A stretch of 64,000 nt of DNA from a virus, in the IMG/VR virus record IMGVR_UViG_3300050120_000361, positions 62,001 through 126,000 of that record. One strand, given 5' to 3'. Position 1 is the first letter of the stretch; every line of letters starts with the position of its first letter. Shown here in pieces: positions 25,592 through 33,478 of the stretch. A program made the translations under genes and the position numbers. The notes beneath the pieces are model-generated. The model was not told the DNA's origin and searched no databases. It saw nothing but the letters and a program-made list of their open reading frames with translations.

Positions 25592-25854
25592 GGTTTGGGC
25601 ATGTAGTAGGCTTCAAATGTCGCCTCGTTCATAATTCCTATATCACCCCACGAGTAAAGCATGACCCATTCGCCGTCCCTTACGGTTGAGAACCCCTTCT
25701 GTGCCGTCCTGACTATGAGCTGCTTGTTGGGCTTGGCGATGTTCTGAAGAGCGTTCGCCTCGCCAAGCAGTTCGATTATTTCAGCGTTTGCTGAGCCGTC
25801 ATCCCGGTACTGCACCGCGTCGACGACGTTCTTTTTGTATACGTATTTAGCCAT
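25588..25854 (-). CDS. PGDYGF-type small phage protein, 88 aa
   Basis: Has the pattern of a widespread small phage protein family: basic start KYVYKKNVVDAVQY, an I/L-rich helix, then IVRTAQKGFSTVRDGEWVMLYSWGDIGIMNEATFEAYY, split here around residues 48-86. In relatives the last part is GEFYPCKPDIFEATYE-like. Its biochemical role is unknown. The TGA/ATG overlap with the clamp-loader gene suggests coupled translation. Confidence 0.65.
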   Translation of the reverse strand: MAKYVYKKNVVDAVQYRDDGSANAEIIELLGEANALQNIAKPNKQLIVRTAQKGFSTVRDGEWVMLYSWGDIGIMNEATFEAYYMPKP

Positions 25855-25866
25855 TTTACCATTACT

Positions 25867-26769
25867 TTATGATTTGCCTTTGTTCAATTCGTCAAAGGAC
25901 TTGCTCATTATGTTCTTTACCTTGTTCTCAAACTGCTTTAGGAACTGGGCTGAATTGCGCTCAAAGGCCTGGTTCATCTGCTCGTCAATGTGCTGCACCT
26001 TTTCCGAAAGGACCTTCTGCACCAGCTCATTTGCCATCGCCTCATCGACAACAGGCTCCTTCATGCGCAGCTCAATGAGTTCAGCCTGAAACTGCTCCAC
26101 GAGCGGCTTTAGCACGGTTTCTATATTCTCTTCGGAAGGCTCCCACCTGACGTTCAGCTCCTCATTGCTTTTGAAGAAACGCTCATTGTCCATGTTGCCC
26201 ATCCCGTGCTCCGGCCAGAACTTGTTAGGCAGCTCATCGGATGGGTCCTTGTGCAGGTCGTCGGAAACCAATGCGGAACGGTCGTGCTCTATGTCAATAA
26301 TCCAATCTTTTGCTCTTATGTGACTGGCGTACAACTTTATGGTTATGGGTATCATTACTGATATGAGCATCGCGAAGCCAAAGTCAAAATAACCAACAAG
26401 GTTCGGCTGCTTGCCAAGGGCCATGGGGTCAATCATTATGTGTCGCGCGTAGTAGTAGACGTTTATGACTATCTCAACGAAAGTGAACATCGTAACGGCT
26501 CGGTGTATTCTGCGGGCGGCGTCAGAGTCCTCATCGTCGGAAATCGCAACAAAGAAAAGGAGGGATGAGCTTATGAAGATTGAAAGGAGTGTCGCCTGGA
26601 CCGTGCGCCAACCGCCCTCGAGCGAGGATATTGAATTAACCAGGAAATACGTGTGCGACACCTGGGCCACGGTTCCAGTGATACAGTACATAAACGCCCA
26701 TTCGCGTGAAGTAAGTATTGCCACCACAAACCTTATTGCGGCCTTTATTCCTAATATCGCTTTTTTCAT
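25867..26769 (-). CDS. Multi-pass membrane protein with long cytoplasmic coiled-coil tail, 300 aa
   Basis: Hydrophobic segments at about 24-46, 58-76 (LLSIFISSSLLFFVAIS), 90-110 (MFTFVEIVINVYYY) and 128-147 (FAMLISVMIPITIKLYA) indicate three or four membrane passes. The last 150 residues are charged and helical (VEQFQAELIELRMKE and following), likely a coiled coil. No family was recognised. It is encoded 23 nt after a 528-residue soluble protein and near another membrane protein, so a membrane-associated phage complex is possible. Odd for a phage, it has no lysis-protein look. Confidence 0.7.
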   Translation of the reverse strand: MKKAILGIKAAIRFVVAILTSREWAFMYCITGTVAQVSHTYFLVNSISSLEGGWRTVQATLLSIFISSSLLFFVAISDDEDSDAARRIHRAVTMFTFVEIVINVYYYARHIMIDPMALGKQPNLVGYFDFGFAMLISVMIPITIKLYASHIRAKDWIIDIEHDRSALVSDDLHKDPSDELPNKFWPEHGMGNMDNERFFKSNEELNVRWEPSEENIETVLKPLVEQFQAELIELRMKEPVVDEAMANELVQKVLSEKVQHIDEQMNQAFERNSAQFLKQFENKVKNIMSKSFDELNKGKS

Positions 26770-26792
26770 ATTTCCTGGTCTTTAAATGAAAT

Positions 26793-28379
26793 TTATTTCT
26801 TGTGGTGCATATGCTTAACGGTGGCCTCACCCGCTTCGGCCTTCTGCTTAGGCTCGTATTCGGGACGGCCAACCTTATAGGTATCGAAAGAGTTCTCTTC
26901 CTTTACTTCAACCTTAAGGAAGTCCGCAACCCCACCGTATATGCTCAATTTCAGCTGTATGGAGTCAATAGCCTGAACCTCCTCGAACAGCCTTACGAAC
27001 GGATAGTCATGGTTGAACAGGTAGTCGTGCAGGTCAACGTATGCGGACGTTTTCGAGCCGTCGATGTTGCACTCCTCAATAAGGTTGATGGTCTGGTGGA
27101 GGTGCTTGTAAGTGCTAATCTGGTTCATCGTCACTTGCTGCATAAGGGCCGATTTGCGCTCGCCGCCCTGTATCACGAGCGAGTATATCAGCTCGTTAAC
27201 GTAACCGACTATTCGCTGAATGTTGTCCGCGGGTATCTCCTCGGTGTAGCGGAGCACGAGTTCCTTGTAGGCCTCCTTCTGGGCCTCAATGTCCAGAGCC
27301 AGCGTGTCCACAATCTCATCCCATTTGGTCCAGGCCTTGGCGCCGGTCCTGCGCAAGTTCATGTTAGCCTTGATGAACTTGTAGAAGTCCGGTCCGAGCT
27401 TTTCATCCTTGATTACGCTGTCCAAGCAGCGCATGAAGGAGTCGCCCCCAACAATTTCTTCGCCGCCGCTTTCTTCCATAACGGCTTTGATGAACCTGTC
27501 GCTGTCGTTCTGGTCAATTATGCCTGGATTGTACTTGGGCTTGTTGACCAGTGATGGGTCAGGCGCAACGTGCTCTGTCTGCGGCAATTCGTGCCTGTCT
27601 GGAAGGGCTAGCGGTCCCTCAGCTATGCGGGCGGGGTCGTCATAGTAGTCGAGTATCGAGGGGTATCCGTGAACGGCCTGAAACTCCTTCAATGAGAAAA
27701 CGCTCTCGTAGTATATCAGAGCGAACTTGCTCAAATCGAAGTAGTCGCTTCCGTCGTTCAGGGCCTTGCGGTAGTCATCGTTGTTGTACAGCTTGCTCAT
27801 CATTTTGATGTACTTGCCAGGAAGCTCGATCTGCTCGTAAATCATGCTGTTCAGTTTCAGGAAGTCCTGGTAGCTGAACTGCTTCTTGCGCTTCAGCTCA
27901 TCGATGTCCTTGGCGAACATTACCGGAAAGCTCGTGCTGTTCAGAAGGGTGGTTATTGCGGTGCGTATGGGCATGAACCTGTCAGCTGGCAGGGGAACAA
28001 TGTTCTCTACCATTGTGGTGGTAAGGTCCTTCGGCTTTTCAAGCGTTATTGGCTCCAAATTCCTAATAATGCCGAAGAACCAGTCTATGGCTACGGTCGG
28101 TACGTTCAGGTCCGAAAAGCGCTTGCACACATTCAGAACAACCGGACCTGTCAGACCACCCTGCTGCGAGGTGTAGTCCAGTCCTGTCATGTAGGCCATC
28201 ATGCCAAGCAGTTGAAAGTCCTTCTGCGAGAGCTCGGCGTTTCCGTCTTTGGCGTACAAGCCGTAGATGCGCTCCAATTCCTTTTCGAGTGAACCGTCCT
28301 CGACTCTTTCGGTTATGTCTTTCTTTATCTTCTCGTAGAAGATGTTGGTGTTCTGCTTGGCAGGATTAGTCATTTCCAT
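26793..28379 (-). CDS. Large helical protein of unknown function, 528 aa
   Basis: Mostly helical, acidic protein. It has no P-loop, zinc site, membrane segment or enzyme motif that I can see. There is a disordered-looking Pro-rich linker around 255-285 and a His/Lys-rich tail (KHMHHKK). It lies between two membrane-protein genes and shares their transcript. The length and strong codon coherence make it surely coding. Virion, scaffold or membrane-partner roles are all possible. Confidence 0.75.
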   Translation of the reverse strand: MEMTNPAKQNTNIFYEKIKKDITERVEDGSLEKELERIYGLYAKDGNAELSQKDFQLLGMMAYMTGLDYTSQQGGLTGPVVLNVCKRFSDLNVPTVAIDWFFGIIRNLEPITLEKPKDLTTTMVENIVPLPADRFMPIRTAITTLLNSTSFPVMFAKDIDELKRKKQFSYQDFLKLNSMIYEQIELPGKYIKMMSKLYNNDDYRKALNDGSDYFDLSKFALIYYESVFSLKEFQAVHGYPSILDYYDDPARIAEGPLALPDRHELPQTEHVAPDPSLVNKPKYNPGIIDQNDSDRFIKAVMEESGGEEIVGGDSFMRCLDSVIKDEKLGPDFYKFIKANMNLRRTGAKAWTKWDEIVDTLALDIEAQKEAYKELVLRYTEEIPADNIQRIVGYVNELIYSLVIQGGERKSALMQQVTMNQISTYKHLHQTINLIEECNIDGSKTSAYVDLHDYLFNHDYPFVRLFEEVQAIDSIQLKLSIYGGVADFLKVEVKEENSFDTYKVGRPEYEPKQKAEAGEATVKHMHHKK

Positions 28380-28433
28380 TGTTATCTGTTTTATCTTTTA
28401 TTGATTGATTTGCTTTGTGCATAGTAATTCAAT

Positions 28434-28451
28434 CCCGCGGCAAGGCGCGGG
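28434..28451 (-). terminator. Short GC hairpin in intergenic gap
   Basis: CCCGCG and CGCGGG separated by 6 nt, between the 190-residue membrane-protein gene and the 528-residue gene. There is no T-run after it, so it may be only a processing or pausing structure. Confidence 0.3.
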
Positions 28452-28470
28452 CATAGGGCATGTTCGGATT

Positions 28471-29043
28471 TCAGACCGAAAATGTGAAATGGTGAAGTGC
28501 AAGGAAGCGTATTGCCCAATTGGCCGCAAGCCACAACGAGCCTGCTGTAACGAGCCATATTGGCAACGATTTGAGCCAGTTCATGCGGACCACGTACCAG
28601 CGGTAGTACTGCATCGAGACGTTGTATATGCGGAACTTGCTGTCTGGGTCTATGCTGGTAACGCATATCAGGGACACGTACTCCTCTATGTCGGTTGAGG
28701 TGTTCTCGCGGATTATCTTCAGTATTGAGGTGGTGAACTCGCGCTCGACCTGCACCTTAAGCTCATCGAACTTTATGGTGTCCAGAAAGCTGTCAGGCTC
28801 TATCATGTCCTTCTTGTACAGCTTCCACCACTTGTAGCCGAACTCGTTTTCGTCGAAGAACTTTACAACGTTCTCCTGGGTCAAAAGGGCTGGAACTATC
28901 ACAACGCGCCAGCACCACAGGAAGCAGAATGTGTCCAGCAGGAGCGTGATTGGCAGGAACAGCATGTACAGCCTCATCAGCCACTTGTTCTTTTCTGTGG
29001 CGTCGAAGAATTTCAGGAATATGCCTATGAGTCTGAGTATCAT
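28471..29043 (-). CDS. Membrane protein, 190 aa
   Basis: Two hydrophobic regions: about 25-52 (long enough for one or two passes, with Trp and Cys) and 160-182 (WLVTAGSLWLAANWAIRFLAL). The acidic central domain between them (about 60-150) contains charged helices. No family was recognised. It lies in the same run as the other membrane protein and the 528-residue protein. Confidence 0.7.
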   Translation of the reverse strand: MILRLIGIFLKFFDATEKNKWLMRLYMLFLPITLLLDTFCFLWCWRVVIVPALLTQENVVKFFDENEFGYKWWKLYKKDMIEPDSFLDTIKFDELKVQVEREFTTSILKIIRENTSTDIEEYVSLICVTSIDPDSKFRIYNVSMQYYRWYVVRMNWLKSLPIWLVTAGSLWLAANWAIRFLALHHFTFSV

Positions 29044-29065
29044 TGTTATCGGTGTTATCGGTCAG

Positions 29066-29824
29066 TTACTGTTGTTGGTTCTTTGTCAGTGTGGGGTCCG
29101 AGGGGTCTGTCGGGTTTATGGCGTCAGTGTAGGTAGGCGCATCAGCGTTTATGGTGAACATAGTTCCAGCGAATTTGGCCTGGTCTATTGGCTGTATCGT
29201 CTCAGCGCGGACCATCATAGGCTGCATTATAACGTCTACGGTGCACTTTATCGTTGTGTTTATTGCGCCCGCGTCCGGCGTGACAGCGCCGGCCTCTATT
29301 GAGAACGACTGTGAGGCGAAAGAGCCCTCGTACGTGTTTCCGAGCACGTCGTACGTGAAAACGTTGTCGATACACATTATGCAACCCAGGGCCTCAAGAC
29401 TGTCTATGGCTATTATGTAGTTTGGGCACACCCAGCTTATAACCACGGGAATGTTGGTGGCCTGCCTGCGGCCCTTGGCGTTCCACACCTGGTCGTTCCA
29501 CTTGTACTGGAACTGCGTGAACTGGTTGCTGTTCTGGTCAGACTGGAACTGCACGTCATCGAATGACAGGACCACCCGCGGAACCTTTTGGTATATCTCG
29601 GTGTGCTTCTTCTTGTGCTGCTCCACGTCCCCAAAAGAGACCCACTTGCCCTGGAACCAGTAGCTCGAGTCTCCGGTGTTCATAACGAACACGGGCAGGT
29701 TTGGCACCATGAACTGCAGCTTCTTCTCGAGGTTTGCTATGAATGCCTCAAGGCCCGTGCGCAGGTGGCCGAACTTGTAGTTTATCGCGTAGCCAACGTT
29801 GGAGGCGTCATCCTTTTCTTCCAT
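29066..29824 (-). CDS. Predicted virion structural protein (neck, tail or baseplate), 252 aa
   Basis: A helical start (FGHLRTGLEAFIANLEKKL) is followed by a beta-rich domain with VPRVVLSFDDVQ, FTQFQYKWND, a double-Arg GRRQATNIPVVISW and VFTYDVLGNTYEG. This order of short conserved blocks is typical of phage virion assembly proteins. I can recall no exact family. The C-terminal 25 residues are Thr/Pro/Asp-rich. Its neighbours are hypothetical proteins. Confidence 0.6.
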   Translation of the reverse strand: MEEKDDASNVGYAINYKFGHLRTGLEAFIANLEKKLQFMVPNLPVFVMNTGDSSYWFQGKWVSFGDVEQHKKKHTEIYQKVPRVVLSFDDVQFQSDQNSNQFTQFQYKWNDQVWNAKGRRQATNIPVVISWVCPNYIIAIDSLEALGCIMCIDNVFTYDVLGNTYEGSFASQSFSIEAGAVTPDAGAINTTIKCTVDVIMQPMMVRAETIQPIDQAKFAGTMFTINADAPTYTDAINPTDPSDPTLTKNQQQ

Positions 29825-29842
29825 GTCTTTGTTTGTTTATCG

Positions 29843-30337
29843 TCACACCTGACTGTCCGCTCCGCCGCCGTAGAGGTCGAACAGCGAGCGCGGCTTGTCA
29901 GGGTTTGCGCGCCTTTCGAATTTTTTGTACTCGTTTGTTCCTATCATGCGCTTAAGCCCGCGGACCACCAAAGCCTTAAGCTTGTCGTGGAGTCGCTCAT
30001 ATGCCTTGGCGTACTCCATGTCGTAGTGGTCGCAGAACACCGTGAAAGCGAAGCCCACGTCGCCTGCGCCCTTTGAGGCGCAGTGCTTTATGTAGGTAAC
30101 GAATGTCAGGTTCAACTTGTTTACGTCGCCAGCGAGCTCGGCCGGGTCCAGCATAAGCGACTCCTTGTCAAGGCTGTCCCGGAGCATTTCCTGGAACTCG
30201 CGGGTCTTCTCCAATACGTCGAAATCGCTGTCCGGATGAACAGCGATTTGGCGGTATATCGAGGCTACGTCCTTCTCGTTCTTTTCGTCGAACTGGTAGG
30301 GCTGCCGCCACGACTCAAATGTATTCTGGTCAGACAC
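29843..30337 (-). CDS. Hypothetical helical protein, 164 aa
   Basis: Acidic N-terminal half and basic C-terminal half (RGLKRMIGTNEYKKFERRANPDKPR), predominantly helical. There is no recognised domain. It lies 2 nt after the 208-residue gene and 18 nt before the structural candidate, so co-expression is likely. The basic tail may bind nucleic acid, which is inference only. Confidence 0.65.
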   Translation of the reverse strand: MSDQNTFESWRQPYQFDEKNEKDVASIYRQIAVHPDSDFDVLEKTREFQEMLRDSLDKESLMLDPAELAGDVNKLNLTFVTYIKHCASKGAGDVGFAFTVFCDHYDMEYAKAYERLHDKLKALVVRGLKRMIGTNEYKKFERRANPDKPRSLFDLYGGGADSQV

Positions 30338-30339
30338 TA

Positions 30340-30966
30340 TCAGGCGGCCTTAGAGTGTGATAGCTCGGCCACGCCGTCCTGCAAAAACTGCTTGTAAGCC
30401 GTCCTGTCCATACTGTAGAAGTTTTCGGCGTAGAACGCGTAACCCTCCCTGTAGCCGTCGACCGCCTTAGCGATGTCCTCGTTGCTTTCAATGAATTCTG
30501 ATATGTCAAGGCTGAGAAGAACCGGGACGTTAACGAAAAGCGGCACAAGCCAGAAGAACTCCATTACGAAGCCGTCCGCAGAAACCTTCATGTTCCGAGC
30601 GCCCTTCTTAACGTACATGTCGAATTTGGACGTGTTCATCAGCACGAAGTAGAACATCTTCATCAGCTTGTTGCGCTCGGCCTTGCTGTCCGTTACGGAA
30701 AGGGAAGCCAGCATGAACATCACGGACCACTCGTCGTACACGTTCTTTGCGATGCTCGCGCCGATGTTCATGTCAAGGAACTTGGCCGATGTGAGCAGCA
30801 GCTGGTCAGCCACCTGGCTCGGCCTTATCGAGGAGAGCAGCGCCTGGTTGTTGGTTACGAATGCCTCGAGGTGCTCGCTCGTGCGCAGCTTTTCGCCGGA
30901 GTGGATGAAATCCTTCTGCTTGGGCATTCTCCCTATAATGGCGTCCAATAGTTCTGATGTTGTCAT
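30340..30966 (-). CDS. Hypothetical protein, 208 aa
   Basis: Helical protein with a hydrophobic central stretch (about 133-152, FVMEFFWLVPLFVNVPVLLS) that could be buried or membrane-associated. It starts with MTTSELLDAIIGRMPKQ. No family was recognised. It forms a tight pair with the 164-residue gene. Confidence 0.65.
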   Translation of the reverse strand: MTTSELLDAIIGRMPKQKDFIHSGEKLRTSEHLEAFVTNNQALLSSIRPSQVADQLLLTSAKFLDMNIGASIAKNVYDEWSVMFMLASLSVTDSKAERNKLMKMFYFVLMNTSKFDMYVKKGARNMKVSADGFVMEFFWLVPLFVNVPVLLSLDISEFIESNEDIAKAVDGYREGYAFYAENFYSMDRTAYKQFLQDGVAELSHSKAA

Positions 30967-31038
30967 TTCCCTGTATATTTTATGTACTGTGTGGTTTGAA
31001 AGGTATTTATGCTGTGCGCCGTTATCGGAAAAATCGGC

Positions 31039-31617
31039 CTATTGCCGCCATAGACGCATTGAAACCAGTCTGCAGACTGGAACCTCAAACCCTATTATCC
31101 GCAAATGCCTGTGCGGCGGGTGGACTACTTGCTGCTCTATCAGCTGCTCGAGCATTCCCTCGCTTTCCGACCAGGTCTTGAAAGCGACCTCGTCGTGCCC
31201 CAACGTCTCATATTCCGGGTTCACGCTGAGCGTGGCGAATTTCAGGCCGTCCGCAATGTCGTAAGCCTCAACGGACAGGTTGGCGGGCTTTTGGTACTTC
31301 CTAAGCCGCAGCTCCACATTGTACCCGTTGAGCCTGGCGACATTGCTGGTGTTCGGCGCGGGCTTTTCCTCGGCCTTTAGGAAGCGGTTCAGGTTCACTT
31401 TCACAGTATATCCATTATCGTTCTTGATTATAAGGAACTCGTCCCAGTAATTCATTGAACTGTTGAGGTACGCGAAGTGGTTCATCACCTTGTACGGGCG
31501 GCCCCCGGTCATTGTTGGCGATGGGCTCTGGCACACCAGCATTTCGCCTTGCCTTATCTCCTTTGGCTTGGGAGGAAGCTTTGTCCCGCGACTGTTTCTT
31601 GTCCTTATCTGAAGCAT
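31039..31617 (-). CDS. Hypothetical protein, 192 aa
   Basis: A basic, Pro-rich N-terminus (TRNSRGTKLPPKPKEIRQG) is followed by a beta-rich domain with NDNGYTVKVNLNRF, then a mixed tail ending in Arg/Trp-rich residues. No motif was recognised. It follows the 81-residue zinc-type gene by 18 nt. Confidence 0.6.
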   Translation of the reverse strand: MLQIRTRNSRGTKLPPKPKEIRQGEMLVCQSPSPTMTGGRPYKVMNHFAYLNSSMNYWDEFLIIKNDNGYTVKVNLNRFLKAEEKPAPNTSNVARLNGYNVELRLRKYQKPANLSVEAYDIADGLKFATLSVNPEYETLGHDEVAFKTWSESEGMLEQLIEQQVVHPPHRHLRIIGFEVPVCRLVSMRLWRQ

Positions 31618-31635
31618 GTTTATTGTTATTTCTTG

Positions 31636-31881
31636 TTATTCGTTCTTAGTCTCGTAGCAGTCAGAGCACATGTCGTCCTCATCCGACCAGCAATCAACCC
31701 CATACCAACAGCCGCAGGTCTCGCAGTGGAATGTAGTATTGTTTATAAAGTCCCAATCCTCGCCTGCAAAGTCCAATGAATTCATGCCAGGCCAGAGCGT
31801 GTCCAGGCACGAGTCGAGAGTGTCGCATGAGCCATCAAGGGTTTCGCAGAGCGCGTTCGCGTCGAAGCCGGGATGTCTCAT
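31636..31881 (-). CDS. Small acidic protein with zinc-ribbon-like C-terminus, 81 aa
   Basis: ATG 31881 overlaps the helicase stop in a TGATG arrangement, which is why I prefer it to a start 39 nt further upstream. The last 30 residues contain CETCGCW, DCW and CSDC, a plausible zinc ribbon. The first 45 residues carry three more Cys (CETLDGSCDTLDSC). The whole protein is strongly acidic. Function unknown. Confidence 0.6.
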   Translation of the reverse strand: MRHPGFDANALCETLDGSCDTLDSCLDTLWPGMNSLDFAGEDWDFINNTTFHCETCGCWYGVDCWSDEDDMCSDCYETKNE

Positions 31882-33401
31882 CAGGCGGCTGTCTTCAAAT
31901 ACACGTCGTACTCGACGCATGGGTGTTTTTCGGCCTCGTATATCTTGTTCCGTGCCGACGCGTGGTTCTTAAACGAGCATCCTGGTATCAGGTCCTGATA
32001 GTCCCATACATTTGCGAAAAGCTTGGCAAGGTATATCCTGATTGACCTTCCAACGGATTGCTTAATGCGTATCTCCGACCTACCTCCGTCCGGAAAATGG
32101 ACGTGGGCTACGGAAGGTACGGACACGCCGGTGGACATCGTCTCGTATGTAGCCACGAGCACGCAGTCGTCGCGGCCCTTTACAAGGTTCAGTATCTCGT
32201 CCCTTCCTTTCACGCTTCCGTGTATTATCTCCACAATACGTTCTGGACACCTCTCCTGTATAAAGTCCTTAAGCATCTTGCAGTAGTCCACGCTTTCAAC
32301 AAGTACGAGGTGGTTCAGCTCATGACTGTTTATCAGCTTGCACATAAGGTTTGTGCGCTGCTCGTGCGAGTGAAACCATGCCTTTTCTATGTGGTATCTC
32401 TCAATGCCTGTAAAGCCGCTTTCCTTAAGGTTCTTGCTCATATCGTTCTCCTCGCCGGAGTAGTGTATGCGCACCTTGTTTATCTTAACAGGGCATGCGT
32501 TGCCATCGGCTATGAGTTCCCAAGTCTTTTTCACAAGCACTCTGGGGCCGAACATGCTCACAATGTTAAGGTAATCGAGGGTCTTCCATTCGGGAAACGA
32601 ACCGGTCATTCCGAAAAAGTACTCCGTATGGAAGCACTTGGCGTATATCCCGTTGCGTATGGAATTCGACTTGGCTCCGTGAACCTCATCGCATATCACC
32701 GCGAAAAAGTCGTCGAAATACTCAGCATCATAATCCGAAAGCGAGTTGTAGACGCCAACCACTATTTGAGCATCCTCTATCCTTTTGGAGCCTGAGAATA
32801 TTGTCTCTACCTTGAATGGACTGTCGCTGAATTCATCGTATTCCTTGAAGTCGGCCTGAAGCTGCTTTGCGAGGAGTTGCCGTGGAACTATTATCAGAAG
32901 CTTCTTACCCTTGGGCACCACGTGATCAATCATGTACCTGCAGTATAGGTAGGTTATGAGCGTCTTGCCCCCAGAAGTCCCAACCTCAATGCGCGCAGTC
33001 TTGAAGAGTATCGCCCTGTATGCGGACTCCATCTGGTAAAGGTACTCAGCCTTCCAGATGTCATACTTCTCCGGCAGTATGAGCGACTCCATGTATTCGT
33101 TGAAGTGCGACCGAGTCAGCTTGTTATTGTAGAATATGTGGTCGTTCTCTATCTCAAGCTTGTATGGAAGCGCTGGACCCACTTTCTGCCTGATATCCTG
33201 CCAAAATTGGAAAGGCACGAATGTCGAATTTATAAAGTATGACTGGCTTACGTTCTTGTTAAGCGACTTGATAAAGGGCTTGTACTCCGTCCTACTCACC
33301 ACATTCTCAATTAGCTTTAAGTGCGGAAGGTCCTCGGGTTTCAGGTCCCAAATCTGTATGAAATTCTTGTGGTTCTTGCCCTCAACAGCTGTCAGTCTCA
33401 T
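31881..33401 (-). CDS. uvsW: UvsW-like SF2 DNA helicase, 506 aa
   Basis: Motif I is the unusual VGTSGGKTLIT at 140-150 (Lys146), like T4 UvsW. Motif II is CDEVH (237-241), motif III MTGSFP, motif V VATYETMSTGVS and motif VI QSVGRSIR. The N-terminal 110 residues resemble the small UvsW substrate-binding domain. T4 UvsW (503 aa) remodels recombination intermediates and R-loops and ends origin-dependent replication; the same role is likely. The start at 33401 has a strong AAAGGAGG ribosome-binding site, rare in this window, and follows a terminator-like hairpin, suggesting a separately controlled gene. Confidence 0.9.
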   Translation of the reverse strand: MRLTAVEGKNHKNFIQIWDLKPEDLPHLKLIENVVSRTEYKPFIKSLNKNVSQSYFINSTFVPFQFWQDIRQKVGPALPYKLEIENDHIFYNNKLTRSHFNEYMESLILPEKYDIWKAEYLYQMESAYRAILFKTARIEVGTSGGKTLITYLYCRYMIDHVVPKGKKLLIIVPRQLLAKQLQADFKEYDEFSDSPFKVETIFSGSKRIEDAQIVVGVYNSLSDYDAEYFDDFFAVICDEVHGAKSNSIRNGIYAKCFHTEYFFGMTGSFPEWKTLDYLNIVSMFGPRVLVKKTWELIADGNACPVKINKVRIHYSGEENDMSKNLKESGFTGIERYHIEKAWFHSHEQRTNLMCKLINSHELNHLVLVESVDYCKMLKDFIQERCPERIVEIIHGSVKGRDEILNLVKGRDDCVLVATYETMSTGVSVPSVAHVHFPDGGRSEIRIKQSVGRSIRIYLAKLFANVWDYQDLIPGCSFKNHASARNKIYEAEKHPCVEYDVYLKTAA

Positions 33402-33405
33402 ATAT

Positions 33406-33413
33406 CCTCCTTT
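33406..33413 (-). promoter_or_regulatory. Strong Shine-Dalgarno of the UvsW-like gene
   Basis: AAAGGAGG on the minus strand ends 4 nt before the ATG at 33401. Most other starts in this window have only A-rich leaders, so this site stands out. Confidence 0.7.
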
Positions 33414-33419
33414 AACGGG

Positions 33420-33448
33420 AAAGGCCCCGCTTTTGCACGGGGCCCTTT
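33420..33448 (-). terminator. Terminator-like hairpin after the SSB gene
   Basis: A GGCCCCG/CGGGGCC stem extended by A-T pairs, with an 8-nt loop and a short T-run (TTTCCC) on the minus strand. It lies 30 nt beyond the stop of the gp32-like gene and just before the helicase ribosome-binding site. Confidence 0.6.
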
Positions 33449-33478
33449 CGGTTCAATTAATTTCGATTTTGTTGTTCG

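Noticed and set aside
26802-27554. 250-codon plus-strand frame opposite the 528-residue gene
   Set aside because: The minus-strand protein shows normal composition and tight spacing with neighbours. The plus frame is Val/Leu-biased, typical of an antisense shadow.
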